Shown: positions 36,538-48,138 of the stretch, in pieces
Numbering within the stretch: the first letter of the stretch is position 1
How the letters are laid out: the number at the start of each line of letters is the position of its first letter
NCBI RefSeq assembly: GCF_954871325.1
Contig: NC_088777.1
Location: forward strand, 28,683,366-28,747,365
DNA from: Gordionus sp. m RMFG-2023
Taxonomy: Eukaryota; Nematomorpha; Gordioida; Chordodea; Parachordodidae
DNA: 64,000 nucleotides
Direction: 5' to 3'
The notes under the pieces: generated by a model
Told to the model about the DNA's origin: nothing
Databases searched by the model: none
The model's input: the letters and a program-made list of their open reading frames with translations, nothing else
Program-made: the position numbers and the translations under genes

Positions 36538-39500
36538 TTATCCAATTAAAAGATTAGATAGTCTTTTAGAAGTTAACGCGAAATCTGTAATAATATCTTC
36601 TGTTTTAAATGTATCATATATATCAATTTCACTTGATATTAATAATAAATTTTCTAAAAAAGAATCAGAGATTTTATTTCGAATACGTGTTTTAACAATT
36701 TTGACTTTACTCATAGCTCTTTCAGCAGAGCATGAGGTGGTGGGGAGGGTTATAAGATATTTATATAACGTTTTAAGATAAGGAAAAGAACTTGATTTAA
36801 TTAATAATCTATATGGTAGAATAAATGAATATTTCAGCCATCTTTTTGTTTTGGTCATTTTACTATCATTTATAATGTTTTCACCTGTAAACATATATTA
36901 AAATTAAGTTGTTAATAAAATTAATAACTTTCATCATATAAGGTATCATTTTTTCTAATATTGATTAAATCTTTACTATAAATGATTGATAAGGAATCTA
37001 AGTATAATGGTCTAAAATTGGAAAATTCATCTATAATTTTCTGTGGATCAAAATTATATAAACACACAATTTCAGATATCTGGGAAATTTCTATATTCTC
37101 ATTATCTGCTAATCCCGCAGGAGTAAAAATAGAAATCTGATTTAAAAAGTTTAATGATTCATAATTAAATCTTTCATTTAATTGTTCAATGATCATATTA
37201 ATCACTGGGTAAAAATTTTCATTTTTATATCTAAAAAAATATATATTATTTTAAAATATACTTTTCATAAACTTTTCTTTTTGTTGTTCAATATAATTAT
37301 CAAACTCTTTTTGATCCAATTTAAATATTGACTTAATATTATAAATATCGGTTGTAACATTATTCTTATCCATAAATGATTTAACATCGGTATGTAATGA
37401 TGTTAATATATTATCACCATTTGCTTAATTAGAAAATGTAATTAAAATACATGAATAATAATTTACCCCTTAATCTTTGGAATTTATTTTTTGTATGTTG
37501 GATCAATTTAATCATCATTGCTAAATCATTTCCAATTGCCTGCATTTCAATGCAAGTTTCATGTGTACATTTTAAGATTATTCTTAAAATAAATAATCCT
37601 AAAATAAAATCATATCGTTTTATTCTAGATAGCAATCCCTCAGAAATTGAAAATGTGATTGCGTCATCGGAATTGCTTAACTCTGTCAAGGAGGCTATTA
37701 TATATTCATAAACATCTAAAAAATTTTGTAATGCTTTGAAAGATGATGCCCAATTTCTGAAAATAAATAAAATTCTTTAAAAAATTATATTTATTTACCT
37801 TGTTGTGTTTTTTATTCTTTTGTGAGATTTTTTGGTTTTTTGCATTTGAAATTTGGTAAAAACACCCTGGCGTTTAACTCCATTCATAAAATTATATAAT
37901 TCATCTAAAATTCCCATAGTTTTTTTAATTTCATTCCCATATCCACATATACGAATAACAATTAAATTAAGCCTATGAGCATGGCACCAGACATAAATAG
38001 CTTTAGGAGCTTCTTTAAATATTAAAGCCTGTACTCCCTTATTAACACCTCTCATATTACTAGCACCATCCATACTTTGCCCAATCAGGTATTCTAGTGG
38101 AAGATGTAATGCCTTTAATTTAGTTAAAACATTATTTTTAATATTTTCTCCTGTTGTGTCAGAAGTTGTAAAAATATTAATAATTCTTTCTACTGGGTGT
38201 GGGTGTGGATATTCTTGTATATACCTTATAATTAAGGCAACACATTCCTTTTTTGAAATATCATATGTACCATCTAATATTAAGCTAAAGGCACAATTTG
38301 AAATAATTTGTTTAATTATTTCATTCAATATTTTTATTTTTATTATCTCAGCCAATTTTTTAACATGGCCATAGGATATGAAGTTTATTTGTGGCCTTAA
38401 TATTTTATTACCACTTTTTCCTCGTAAACTACTATTTTTCTCTAGATATGCTCTTAATACTGGAACATTCTTTGAGATCAAAGTTATAAGTCTTGAAAAA
38501 TTACCATCATGAGAATTGCTTCCCCAAAAAGCAATATTGCCCCGTATTAAATACACAATAGCATCAATTATATTATGGATAATATAACGATTTTGGGTTA
38601 TAATTTCCTCTCGGTTGAATAAAATGTGGTCATCAATACGCCCCCGAGAAATCCATGCCATATGTGCATATTCACAATCTGCATGAACAGGGGATGTTTC
38701 ATGTCTCTCCATATCCTGGACTAAATTATTCCAGCTATCTGCACCTTTATGAGTCCATTGCATGCTTGCTTGATGACTTCCAAACATAATACAGAAGATA
38801 CAGAATACTTTATCCAAAATAGAGCTATATGATAGCCATTTTCTTTGAGAAAATGATTTGTCATAATTTATTTTTTTATAATAGGCATCTTTCATGCTCC
38901 TACATTAAAAGCAATATATGAATATATAATTCTTATATAATTAATAATATATAAGTAATATTGCAGCAATAATTTATTAAACCAACCTGTTATGAGTTTT
39001 TGGATAAATAAATTCATTGGAACTTGGTTGTAGTGGACCAAATTGAATTATAAAATCAATCATATTTTTTGTCATTCTAAATCTAAAAAAATGAAAGGGA
39101 TCATTAGGATTCTTTTCCCTATATAAAGAAATAATATTTTCTTCATTATCTTCATATGATAAAGGAGTTATTTTAGCTTTGTTTGGTAACTGTATAATTT
39201 AAAATGTATAGATAGCTTAAGGTTATTACTTTATCTATATAAATTGATTCTAATGCTTGCATATCAATATCATCATTTTTACCCTTTAAAGACAATATTA
39301 AATAATATTTAAATTATAAACTTCTTTAATTGTTGATAAATTTCCAGATATTTTTTCTGGGTTGTCTAAATTAGAACTTCTAGGCATATTTTCGATTTTC
39401 TATATTTTGAAAAGAGAATATTAATTTATTAAATTGTAAATGCTTTGTCAGATTCTTTAAAAAAATTTTTTTTTTAAAAATTATAATACCGATGTTTCAT

Positions 39501-40133
39501 CATCTATGAATGGAATAATTTCTGGATAGGGAGCATCTAAATGAGATTGCTAAATTTTAAATATAAAAAATGGTCATTTTTAATATTTTGAAATATTTAC
39601 TACTTTGTCCTTAAAAATGAATGCAGTCTCCATATTATAAGTTTTCTTTAGATCAAATGAATAAATTATAGTATAAATACTTAAAAAAACTTCTTCATCT
39701 TGATTTAGTGTGATAATATTATGTAATGGTTGTGGTAGATTTATCTTAAGAGTATCTAATGGAGAGTCAATTTCCTTAAAAGTGTTTAAAATTATATATT
39801 GATCACTTAAATATGATATAAAAAGCATGTATAAAAATCAAAAAATAGTTTAACCTTTTGAAAATATGTTGCAATTGATTTATTTTTTTTAAATTGAGTA
39901 TTGATTCCATTAGTTATTTTGAGATTATTTGCATTTGGACCAAGTTTGTTCCAAACCTTATCTTTTTTAATTGCTATTACCTCAAACTTTACATCACTAT
40001 TAGGATGTCTTGTTTTGTAATGTAAATTAATTTTGTCTTTTCTAATCTTATTAGAGTTGCAGCCTGTATGCAAGCATTTTACCTTGTAATTTATCTTATT
40101 GCTTGGCATCTGATTTAAAAAATTTATATCCAT
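36538..40133 (-). CDS. hAT transposase, ZMYM1-like (TTF zinc finger + DUF4371)
   Basis: Multi-exon. First exon-like block 39807-40133 (MDINFLNQMPSNK) with a C2H2/BED-type finger CLHTGCNSNK...HYKTRH. The main exon 37795-38895 holds a TTF-type finger (RKWLSYSS...FCIFCIMFG, HETSPVHADC), then the catalytic-core region LILDGTYDISKKECVALI and QSMDGASNMRG...YVWCHAHRLNLI. A clean GT-AG intron (about 37757-37799) leads to RNWASSFKALQNFLDVYEYI. The last block 36538-36894 is the hAT dimerisation domain (LITLPTTSCSAERAMSKVK...). Blocks 39580-39828 and 36921-37205 lie between. No fatal break was seen in the large exons, so this may be a nearly intact gene; exon joins at the 5' end are uncertain. Confidence 0.8.
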
Positions 40134-40440
40134 TTTAAAAAGATGATTTAGATGTAATAATATATTAATAATAAAATAGATGTTTTAAAAATGGTGTAAT
40201 ATGATTAAAATCTACCCATGAAAAGATTTTTATTATTATTTATAAATTCCATAAAAGAAGAAAAGGCAATTATAATTCATAAATTATTAATATACTTTTT
40301 AGGAAAATATGGATGGCAAATATCTTCAAATATTGAAATATCTTTTTTAAATAACATCAATTTGGATCATAAAATTGTATTATATATTTTTGTTGTTTTA
40401 ATTTCAAGAAATTCGTAAATATGAAAATAATTATCCTAAA

Positions 40441-40489
40441 TGTTGACAAAATGGCGAGTCCAGCTGATTTACTATTTTAATGAATGAAC
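40441..40489 (-). promoter_or_regulatory. Upstream module of the hAT transposase with YY1-type core
   Basis: On the minus strand: TTCATTCATTAAA, AAATCAGCTGGACTCGCC and CGCCATTTTG, about 310 bp upstream of the first transposase ATG (40133). CGCCATTTTG is the YY1 core, common at transposon initiators. It shares block order with 30183-30240. Confidence 0.45.
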
Positions 40490-41267
40490 AAATATATTAT
40501 GATTGTAACGTTGATGTTTAGTAATCTATCTCTATTATAATAGATCTATTATTATATTATAAATAATTAAAGCAAACTTTATTCACATATAATTCAAAAA
40601 TGTAGTAGATAACATTCTAAATATTTTTACCCTACCCCCCAACTGATGCCTACCCCCTACCCCCTTTTAGGATATTTAGATGCAAACTGTTCCTACCCCC
40701 CCCCCCCGCTCATGTAGACGCTGGCCCCTAGTAATGATCTAATTCCTGCGATATGCAGTCTTAGGATTGCTAAATCTGTAGATGGTGAGGGATGACCAAT
40801 TAGGGAGGATAGCGGTGGGTAAAGAGTTCACCCGGTTGCGCAACCTGATTCGGTTATGCTTCTTGTTAATAGTAGAATTATTCTAGGAGGTAGTAATCAA
40901 AATGATATATTATTTATTCGGGGGAAGGCTATATCAGGAGATGAGAGTATTAAAGGAATTAATCAATTACCAAAACCTCCAACTAAAATAGGTATAATGG
41001 CAAAAAAAATTATAACTAAGGCATGAGATGTAATGATTATGTTATAACTAGATCCAGAATTAATTAATGAAGATGAATGTGATAGTTCAGTTCGAATAAT
41101 TATTCTTAAGGCGGTTCCTAAAAATACAGATCAGAATCCAAATATAAAATATAAAATACTAATATCTTTATGTGAGGTAGATGTAATCATTCTTTTCAGT
41201 GAAATGAAAAGAATGATAAACATAGGATGGAAAATCCTATGAGGTTGGGAAATAGGGATTTCAGGAT

Positions 41268-41325
41268 TTCTATCTTATTTGTCATCGTATTAATACTGAC
41301 AATAACTTGAAATTTACTGTAATAG
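41268..41325 (+). tRNA. trnY: trnY(GTA)-like, degenerate mitochondrial relic
   Basis: Acceptor ATTTCAG/TTGAAAT is good; the loop TCGTATT contains GTA but the 3' half of the anticodon stem is displaced by an extra ATAC, giving the palindrome GTATTAATAC. Strand and position match arthropod trnY. Confidence 0.4.
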
Positions 41326-41329
41326 ATAT

Positions 41330-41389
41330 TTGGTTATAGCTTATATCACTTAAAGCATAGCTTTGAAGCAGCTAAGAATTTTTATCCAA
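41330..41389 (+). tRNA. trnC: trnC-position tRNA with anticodon GAA, no T-arm
   Basis: 60 nt: acceptor TTGGTTA/TATCCAA (6 of 7 pairs), D-stem GCTT/AAGC, anticodon arm TAGCT-TTGAAGC-AGCTA. Only about 8 nt remain where the T-arm should be, as in many arachnid mitochondrial tRNAs. The anticodon reads GAA (Phe), but position and strand are those of trnC (GCA); a single C-to-A change in the nuclear copy explains it better than a displaced trnF. Confidence 0.55.
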
Positions 41390-41398
41390 AATGTTAAT

Positions 41399-41468
41399 AA
41401 GATTTAATTTTTAATAAATTATTATAGGTTTTGAAGACCTACGGTTTTAAATTTTAACCTAAAATCCT
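41399..41468 (-). tRNA. trnW: trnW(TCA), mitochondrial relic
   Basis: 70 nt: acceptor AGGATTT/AAATCTT, D-stem GGTT/AACC, anticodon arm TAGGT-CTTCAAA-ACCTA with TCA. Adjacent to nad2, as expected. Confidence 0.75.
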
Positions 41469-41595
41469 TTTACTAATATAATACTAGTAAAAAATATGAT
41501 AAAATTAAAAGGAATATTCTAACCTTTCTATCGTATACCCCTTTTACCTTTTTATTAAAGATTTTAGGTATTAAATTTAGTATTAAATAAATAGA

Positions 41596-41935
41596 TCAAA
41601 CTATAATCATGCGATAATAGTAGTAATATCCCACCCCTGATAGTAATAAAAGTATTACTACTATTATCGCATGATTATTGATAAGACTAATAACCCGAAC
41701 TAACTTCATTAAAAAAATATTAGAGGGTGGGAATCCTGACACAGAAAACAACAAAATTATTAGTAAACTAACCCCTGTTACTTTGTACATTAACAAATAA
41801 TTAGCTTTCGCATTAACTACCCTTAAAACTATTATTTTTAAATTTTTTACTCTAAAAATTAGAAAGATGTACATTCTTCTAAATAATAAAAAATAAAATA
41901 CTCCTCTTCTCACCAGAAGAACTTAACAATAATTT
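41596..41935 (-). pseudogene. nad2: nad2 (NADH dehydrogenase subunit 2), 3' part
   Basis: Hydrophobic frame with LFSVSGFPPSNIFLMK, the conserved GxPP block of ND2, and a Y-rich tail YYYYYRMI (R = Ser in table 5). Only about the last third is present; upstream it meets a hAT terminus at 41936. The stretch 41605-41676 contains a perfect 24-bp inverted repeat. Confidence 0.75.
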
Positions 41936-41995
41936 TATTTAAAAAAATTTTAATTATCCCCCCCCCCCCACACCAAATTCCTGCGTACGCTACTG
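41936..41995 (-). mobile_element. Orphan hAT terminus next to the NUMT
   Basis: Minus strand from 41995: CAGTAGCGTACGCAGGAATT, then a run of G and AATTAAAATTTTTTTAA, nearly the left end of the hAT at 685. No partner end was found between 21600 and 41935. It abuts nad2 on one side and truncates the second outer-transposon copy on the other. Confidence 0.65.
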
Positions 41996-43344
41996 CATAT
42001 ATCTTAAACAATAATTTGAAAGAAAGAATGTAAAAGTTGATATTAGTTTATAAAACTAATCATCATAATTTATACATTTTTGGAAAAATGCATTTATATA
42101 TAAAAAAAGTGAACCAAAAATGCTTTTTAAGAGATGGAATATAAGCCAAAGATAAGTCTTAAGACAAAAGTGAATGTATTCTAATTATTAATAATATATT
42201 TATAAAATTACTAAATAATATAATATATCAAATATAATTTTTTTATAAAGTGAGTAATTTTAACTTATTTATCTTAATAAAAGTAAAATATAATTAATAA
42301 AAATTAAAGCACAATACAAACAGTGGAATATTATATGTCGTAGATTTATAGTATATCTAATTTTATCAATTATCATATGACAATCAAGTAATTTTTACCA
42401 ATATAGCGAATTATATATTTTACAGAAAACTATAAAATATTGATAAGGACATCAGAAAATATCTTTTAAAGACATTGTGAGATGAATAATATGAAGATTA
42501 ATTTTTAATATCATTTTTTATTTAAAATAAATAGATGGCGTTAAATAATTGAATGCAAATTGTTGCAATATTTATTATGAAGATCATAGATTAGTAAAAA
42601 TTTTTAAATTATTAACTGTAATATATTCTCTAACTGTCAAATATGTCTGTAAAAGTGAAATTTTACCTAGTATTTTGTAACTAATTCTATATAATAGAGG
42701 AATATCAACTATATGTCTACTTATTTTTTATAAATAAATTTCTTATACTTGTTTGGAATAAATTATTACCATGCTTTTATATTAATGTATATGTTAGCGT
42801 CAATGTGTTATTTTCGGCAATGTACACATTGCCTGATTTTTTTAGGCAATGTGTTACGGTGGTAGGCAGGGCAAATTGTACATTGCCTGGTTTTTTTAGG
42901 CAATGTATTATTTTTGTAATATTATATTATTAATAATATTTTATTTATTATTAATAATTTTTTAAGATTATTATTTTACTTAATTTATAATTTTTTTTAG
43001 ATAATATAAATATAATATTTTTATAAAATGATTTTTGATCGCTAATTTTTAATATTTTTTAATATTATATTTTACGTATTTTTTTCTGATATATCTTTTG
43101 ATCTCTAATTTTTAATATTATTTTTTACGTATTTTTTTCTGATATATCTTTTGATCGCTAATTTTTAATATTATTTTTTACGTATTTTTTTCTCAGAGAC
43201 CTGCAGAGGTACCATTTGCACGGCCCGGCCGAGCCCGGCCTGGTTTTAAATTTTTTAGGCCCGGCCCGGATATTTAAAAAAATTTTTTACGGCCAGGCCC
43301 GGCCCGGATTTAAAAATTTAAAACCCGGCCCGGTGTAACGTGAT

Positions 43345-43935
43345 ATTTTAACTTAAATTTAAATTAACTCCCTTTAGTAATACTGACATTATGATTGACG
43401 TTATAATAAAATATTATAAAATTTAGTGTGATATTTAAACTTAATTTAAATTAACTCCCTTTAGTAATACTGACATATATGATTGACGTTATAATAATAT
43501 TTTATTAAAATATCATTATATAATTTAGTAATACTGACATTTATGACTGACATGTAATGTTAAAAGTTTCTATTATTTAGTAATACTGACATTTATGACT
43601 GACAAGATATGTTAAAAGTTTCTATTATTTAGTAATACTGACATTTATGACTGAAATAATGTTTAAAGTTTCTATTATTTAGTAATACTGACATTTATGA
43701 CTGACATGATATGTTAAAAGTTTCTATTATTTAGCAATACTGACATTTACATGTAATGTAAAAAGTTTCTATTATTTAGTAATACTGACATTTATGACTG
43801 ACATGATATGTTAAAACTTTCTATTATTAAGTAATACTGACATTTATGACTGACATGTAATGTTAAAAAGTTTCTATTATTTAGTAATACTGACATTTAT
43901 GACTTTATAATGCAATATTAACACTTATGACTGAC
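43345..43935. repeat. ~50-bp tandem repeat at the left end of the level-3 element
   Basis: About ten units containing AGTAATACTGACATTTATGA, CTGACATGATATG and TTAAAAGTTTCTATTATTT. Confidence 0.85.
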
Positions 43936-44932
43936 AGGTGATGCTTAAAGTTTATATGTTTAGCATATTGACTCTTATGAGTGATAGATAATTAAATTTT
44001 TCTAATATTTAAATTTATGAGATAGATAATATTTTAATTTCTGATATACCTATAAATAATTTAACGTCAAAAACGTCATAGCTTAATTTTAAAAAAGTTT
44101 GATTGAAATCTATATACACATGGTAGGTTAATTTATTCATATTTAAACATAAATTACATATCATTCATTAAATGATTCAATATCATACTTTTTATAAAAA
44201 TATCTATTAATAAAAAATATAAAAAGCTATATAATATAAATTAGCAATTGAATAGGACTTAACTCATCAAAAAGATGGCTAACTATTGTTTTTTTATAAA
44301 AAAAACTATTAATAAAAAATATAAAATGCAATAAATATATTGTATAAATTCGCAATTGAATAACATTTAAGAAAAAGATGAAGTATTAAAAAAAATATAA
44401 AATGCAATAAATATAATTTAAATTTGCAATTGAATAGAATTCAACTTATAAAAAGGATGTCAAACTATTGTACTTTTTATAAAAATAACTATTAATAAAA
44501 ATATGAGTACAATAACATTTAACAAAAAGATACTTACCGATTATCAGAGTTGGGCAGTACCGCGAATACTTGTATCTAAGATACAAGATCCTTTTGTATC
44601 TTGTACTCAATATCTTATTGACATTTTTAATAAGATACTAGTATCTGTATCTAAGAATCTTGTATCTTTTTCATTTTCTTTAAAAGATACAGATACAGAT
44701 TCTTTTTAATATTCATGTTTAAAACATTTACATATCACACAATCTAACTTAATTTTCTTCGTGAAATCTTGTATTATTTTCTTTATTTTTTCCTGCTATA
44801 TTTTAATTATATTGATAACCAAGATTAGTTGGAAATTTTACAGATCACAAAGATAGATAGATTAAAAATAACAACACCAAAACTAAATAAGTAAAAGTTA
44901 TATTTTATATGTAATATTTTTTAATTTGTATA

Positions 44933-45150
44933 ATGTATAACATTTATAGTGGTGAAGATGAAATTATGGAGATAGGTTCTCCTAAATCAAATCTGAATCT
45001 TAAAATTCTAGATGGAAAATTTTATAAAGTAATTCATGTGAAAAAGGACAAGGTACAAGCCGAATGTCAAAATTGCACAAGTAAAAAAGTTATTAAAGGT
45101 TGAACAAACTCCTCTACAAACTTTGTTAAACATATTAAAGTATAATATAC
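44933..45150 (+). pseudogene. BED-type zinc finger exon of a hAT transposase
   Basis: Starts ATG at 44933: MYNIYSGEDEIMEI, then KVQAECQNCTSKKVIKG, an in-frame stop (TGA near 45100) and NSSTNFVKHIKV. C..C ... H spacing and the STxNxxxH motif are those of a BED finger, the DNA-binding N-terminus of hAT transposases. The catalytic part is absent downstream. The stop makes it a pseudogene. Confidence 0.55.
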
Positions 45151-45275
45151 ATTTTTATTTTATAATTATTAACATAATAATACCTATACTTAAGTCCCTC
45201 TTAGATAATTGTTAATAAAATTTTTTATAGAAGATGGTTGATTATCAAATTCAAATTATTTTGGATATATAATTT

Positions 45276-45979
45276 TTAGAGGTGTCGATACCACTTTTTG
45301 GAGGTCGATCTGATCCGATATCATATATAGTTTTGTATTCTGTAAAAATACCAATGGTTTTAATTTTTAATATACTTTTTATTAGTATAACATCTATAAT
45401 TTAACTATACCATAACTTATGTCATTTAAATATATTATAATGATCAGTTATAGTTTATATTCAATTCAATTGCAATTCTAAAAGTATATAAAATATTTTT
45501 ATTGTTAAATCACTTTAACAATAATCTATATACATATTAATTAATAAACAATTATATTATGAAATTTGAAATAAATATTTAAAATAATATTTAACATTAA
45601 TATAGCGAAGATTTCTTTTTAGTAATACCAATTTCCAATTTATCAGAGGTCAGCTTGCGGCGATAGTAACTGTCAATATCACCAGCTTCACTAAAAACAG
45701 ATTCTGAAGAGATTATCGCACACTTTTATAAACAGAATGCGCAAAAAAATAACAATATGGTAGAATGTTTATTAAAAAAATATACATAAAAATGGATTTC
45801 GATTTTATTTATAAAAATAAATGATTTAAGATATAACTATTTTTTTAAATTTTATAACATTTTATTTTTGTTAAAGAAGACATTTTTATATCGGATCAAA
45901 TTTTATAATATTGACCGATAATTGATATTTTAAAATGGGTGTAATATCGGTTCGATAAAAAATATCGGCACATCTCTAA
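45276..45979 (-). mobile_element. Small hAT derivative (nest level 5)
   Basis: About 0.7 kb with TTAGAGGTGTCGATACC at the left and complement of TTAGAGATGTGCCGATA at the right. Flanking 8-mers TATAATTT and TATATTTT agree at 7 of 8. It keeps only a scrap of transposase (45600-45725). Confidence 0.65.
45600..45725 (-). pseudogene. hAT transposase C-terminal scrap
   Basis: Minus strand: SSESVFSEAGDIDSYYRRKL then TSDKLEIGITKKKSS. The pattern SSxxxFSxAGxI...RxxL is the end of the hAT dimerisation domain (hobo/BED group). Too short to function. Confidence 0.7.
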
Positions 45980-46944
45980 TATATTTTATATTTAATTATT
46001 TTAGCAAGTTCTTATTAGAGGAAATATTTAAGCTACAATTGATATATAATATTAGATAATTTTAAAAGGTCTTAAAAAATAATTATAATAAGGTAGAATT
46101 TAACTTTATTGGTTACTTTTATTTATTTATGATATAAGTAAAATTATATTACAGTATTTATCTACAAAATTTAATCAATTTAAAATGCATTAAAGAAAAT
46201 TGTTATATATTTAATAATTAAATAATATAATGTTGTACATTATTTTCATATTTTTTATATATAATCAATGATTTTGCAATTAAAAAAATTTAAAAGAGAT
46301 TTAAATGTATATATATATGATATTACAAATGCAAGATTTAATAAGTCATACTAGAAAATAAAACTAATTTAAAAAATACATAAATATCACAAACAAGTAA
46401 TAAAAAATACTTATTAAAGATAATGAATAAAATAAAACTAGTATTATTTTTTTTAGAGATTCCATTTAGCCATATACTCCGAATATAAGCTATATTTAAA
46501 ACAACACAAAAAATAACCTGCAAACTCTAATAAATCATTTGATTTAATTTTTTTTCTTATTTGCACAAACTCCCATTAAATATACTACTCTCCCTTTCCT
46601 GTTTAAGCTATTAATGGACAAAAATTAATATTAAAATCCCTGGTTATTATAATTAATTCATCAATAAATATTTTATTAATTATTGCAAATATTCATTATT
46701 ATATGTGTAATACTATGTTCTTCACATATAAATAATAAAAATTGTATTTTATAAACTATTCTAACTTAATTGGTAATGATAATTTAAAAGTATCTAGTAT
46801 TTAAGATACTCTAATTTAGTAAAAGATACAAGTATCTTTTATCTTTTTGATATTTTGAACAAGATACTAGTATCTGTATCTAAGATTCATTTTAAAGAAT
46901 CTGTATCTGTATCTAGATTCTTTTTCCGGAGGACCTGCCCAACT
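45980..46944. other. AT-rich right part of level-4 hAT, no gene seen
   Basis: No ORF over 61 codons and no transposase motif; the last 150 bp are AAGATAC-type sub-terminal repeats. Confidence 0.5.
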
Positions 46945-47011
46945 CTGCCGATTATCATCTTTCAACTAAATTGCAATAAATATAATGGAATAAAAATATT
47001 AGAATAGATAA

Positions 47012-47580
47012 TCACATTGATATAATTCTAACAAAATGATTGTTATTTACATTGCATAAATAAATATTTTCTTTAAATATTTTAATATTATTAAAAAATT
47101 TCATGGGCGAATAATAAGCCCACTTATATTGGGTATAGATTAATATATTTGTCTGTAACAATGTGGCCATAGATAATATTTCTACCTCTGTTGCCCAGAC
47201 ACCGTTTCCCATAACATTTCTGTTAACTAGGTATTCCTCTACAGGATATCCTATAAATTTTCCCATTTCCAATTTAAAATCTTCGCTCCTCATAAAAAAA
47301 ATTCATTCCTCCCTAAGGTAATTATAATTTTCCTGGCTATTTGATATCTCTTGACTTATACACCTATAAACATATATTGATTCTAACCTAAAAAAACAGT
47401 TCCCATCACCCACAATATGATCGGTTGTGAAAATCTTTTTTAATATACCACATTTTATCTTGGGATAACGTCCAATTACTTTGAAACTGAACCGTTTAGA
47501 GTGATATACCTTCCAGTTCCTTGTTGTGGGCAGAAAAAGTTCACCAATTTTTTTTGGTATTATTGCTCCACAATAATTTG
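47012..47580 (-). pseudogene. OTU cysteine protease region of a GINGER1-like element
   Basis: Minus strand from 47580: CGAIIPKKIGELFLP, KVYHSKRFSFKVIGRYP, then VGDGNCFFRLESIYVY (OTU catalytic Asp and Cys in DGNC) with one stop near 47310, and the OTU C-terminal half WATEVEILSMATLLQTNI...YLCNVNNNHFVRI ending in the catalytic His (NHF). OTU domains cleave ubiquitin-like tags; their role in GINGER transposition is not established. The usual RA after DGNCFF is RL here. Preceded by the H2C2 exon in the same element. Confidence 0.75.
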
Positions 47581-47639
47581 GTCATCTAAATTTGATAATT
47601 AAATAATAACATATTTTTAAAAAATATTACTACCCTGAT

Positions 47640-47790
47640 CTTGTACACCTATATATCCTTCCTCTCTCACTATACTTTTAATAGCTATTATTGTATCTTC
47701 ACCAAAAGTACCTGATTATGTTAAAGTACATTTTAAAAGTGTTGCAAGCTTTTTGGGTGATATCAGGCTAAATTTAAGCAATATTTTAAA
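47640..47790 (-). pseudogene. Unassigned coding block between OTU and H2C2 exons
   Basis: Minus strand reads PKKLATLLKCT, a stop, then SGTFGEDTIIAIKSIV and REEGYIGVQDQG. Open and non-repetitive but I do not recognise a domain; it ends at a possible splice donor. Likely part of the same GINGER1-like gene. Confidence 0.4.
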
Positions 47791-47929
47791 ACAATATTCT
47801 ATTAATTGAAAGAGAATTTTATATTGAATACTGTATCCTAGCTTATAAATTGTGGAATTTATCAGTAATATTCATAAAAATTTAGAAATAATACTTAAAC
47901 CAGTTTATAAAATTATGTTATGAATAGTG

Positions 47930-48138
47930 TAAATATACCTTTCAACTAGTTTATCATATGTCTTGTTGATTCCAAAGTGACCTGATAATGACATTTCTGT
48001 GAGATTTGTCTCACATCCTCCATGGAATGATACTAAAAGTTTTTGTTTTTCGCTATAGAGTGAGATAACTTGAGCATTATGTATAAATAGGATGTCTAAT
48101 TTCACAAAGTAGATAAAAAAAATAAAAATTCGATTCAA
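47930..48138 (-). pseudogene. Integrase zinc-binding (H2C2) exon of a GINGER1-like element
   Basis: CETNLTEMSLSGHFGINKTY then DKLVERYI matches the H2C2 integrase N-terminal pattern (GHxGxxKTxxxLxxxYxW). A good splice donor (AAAG|GTATATTT) follows near 47943, so this is the start of an integrase gene whose catalytic DDE exon is missing from this copy. Confidence 0.65.

Larger units (their letters stand above)
35912..40723 (-). mobile_element. hAT element inserted in NUMT cox1
   Basis: 4.8 kb with termini CAGCGTCTACATGA at both ends and a perfect 8-bp target duplication GCCCCTAG (35904-35911 and 40724-40731). Removing element plus one duplicate restores cox1 sequence. Just inside each end are CCCCC/GGGGG runs and TTTGCATC blocks. 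A GC hairpin GCCGCCTTCGGCGGC lies at 35988-36002. The minus-strand transposase gene fills most of it. Non-autonomous or truncated relatives are at 52646-53209 and 56571-56952. Confidence 0.95.
44545..46947 (+). mobile_element. hAT element, CAGAGTTGGGC termini (nest level 4)
   Basis: 2.4 kb with CAGAGTTGGGCAGTACC at the left, complement of CAGAGTTGGGCAGG at the right, and a perfect 8-bp duplication CCGATTAT (44537-44544 and 46948-46955). Sub-terminal repeats of AGATACAAGTATCTTGTAT type at both ends are typical for this hAT group. It carries a BED finger exon on the plus strand; the rest of its transposase is missing, and a small hAT derivative sits in it. Confidence 0.9.

Noticed and set aside
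41596-41913. A nuclear membrane-protein gene on the minus strand
   Set aside because: It is the nad2 3' part; serine and methionine positions only make sense with the invertebrate mitochondrial code and neighbours are mitochondrial.
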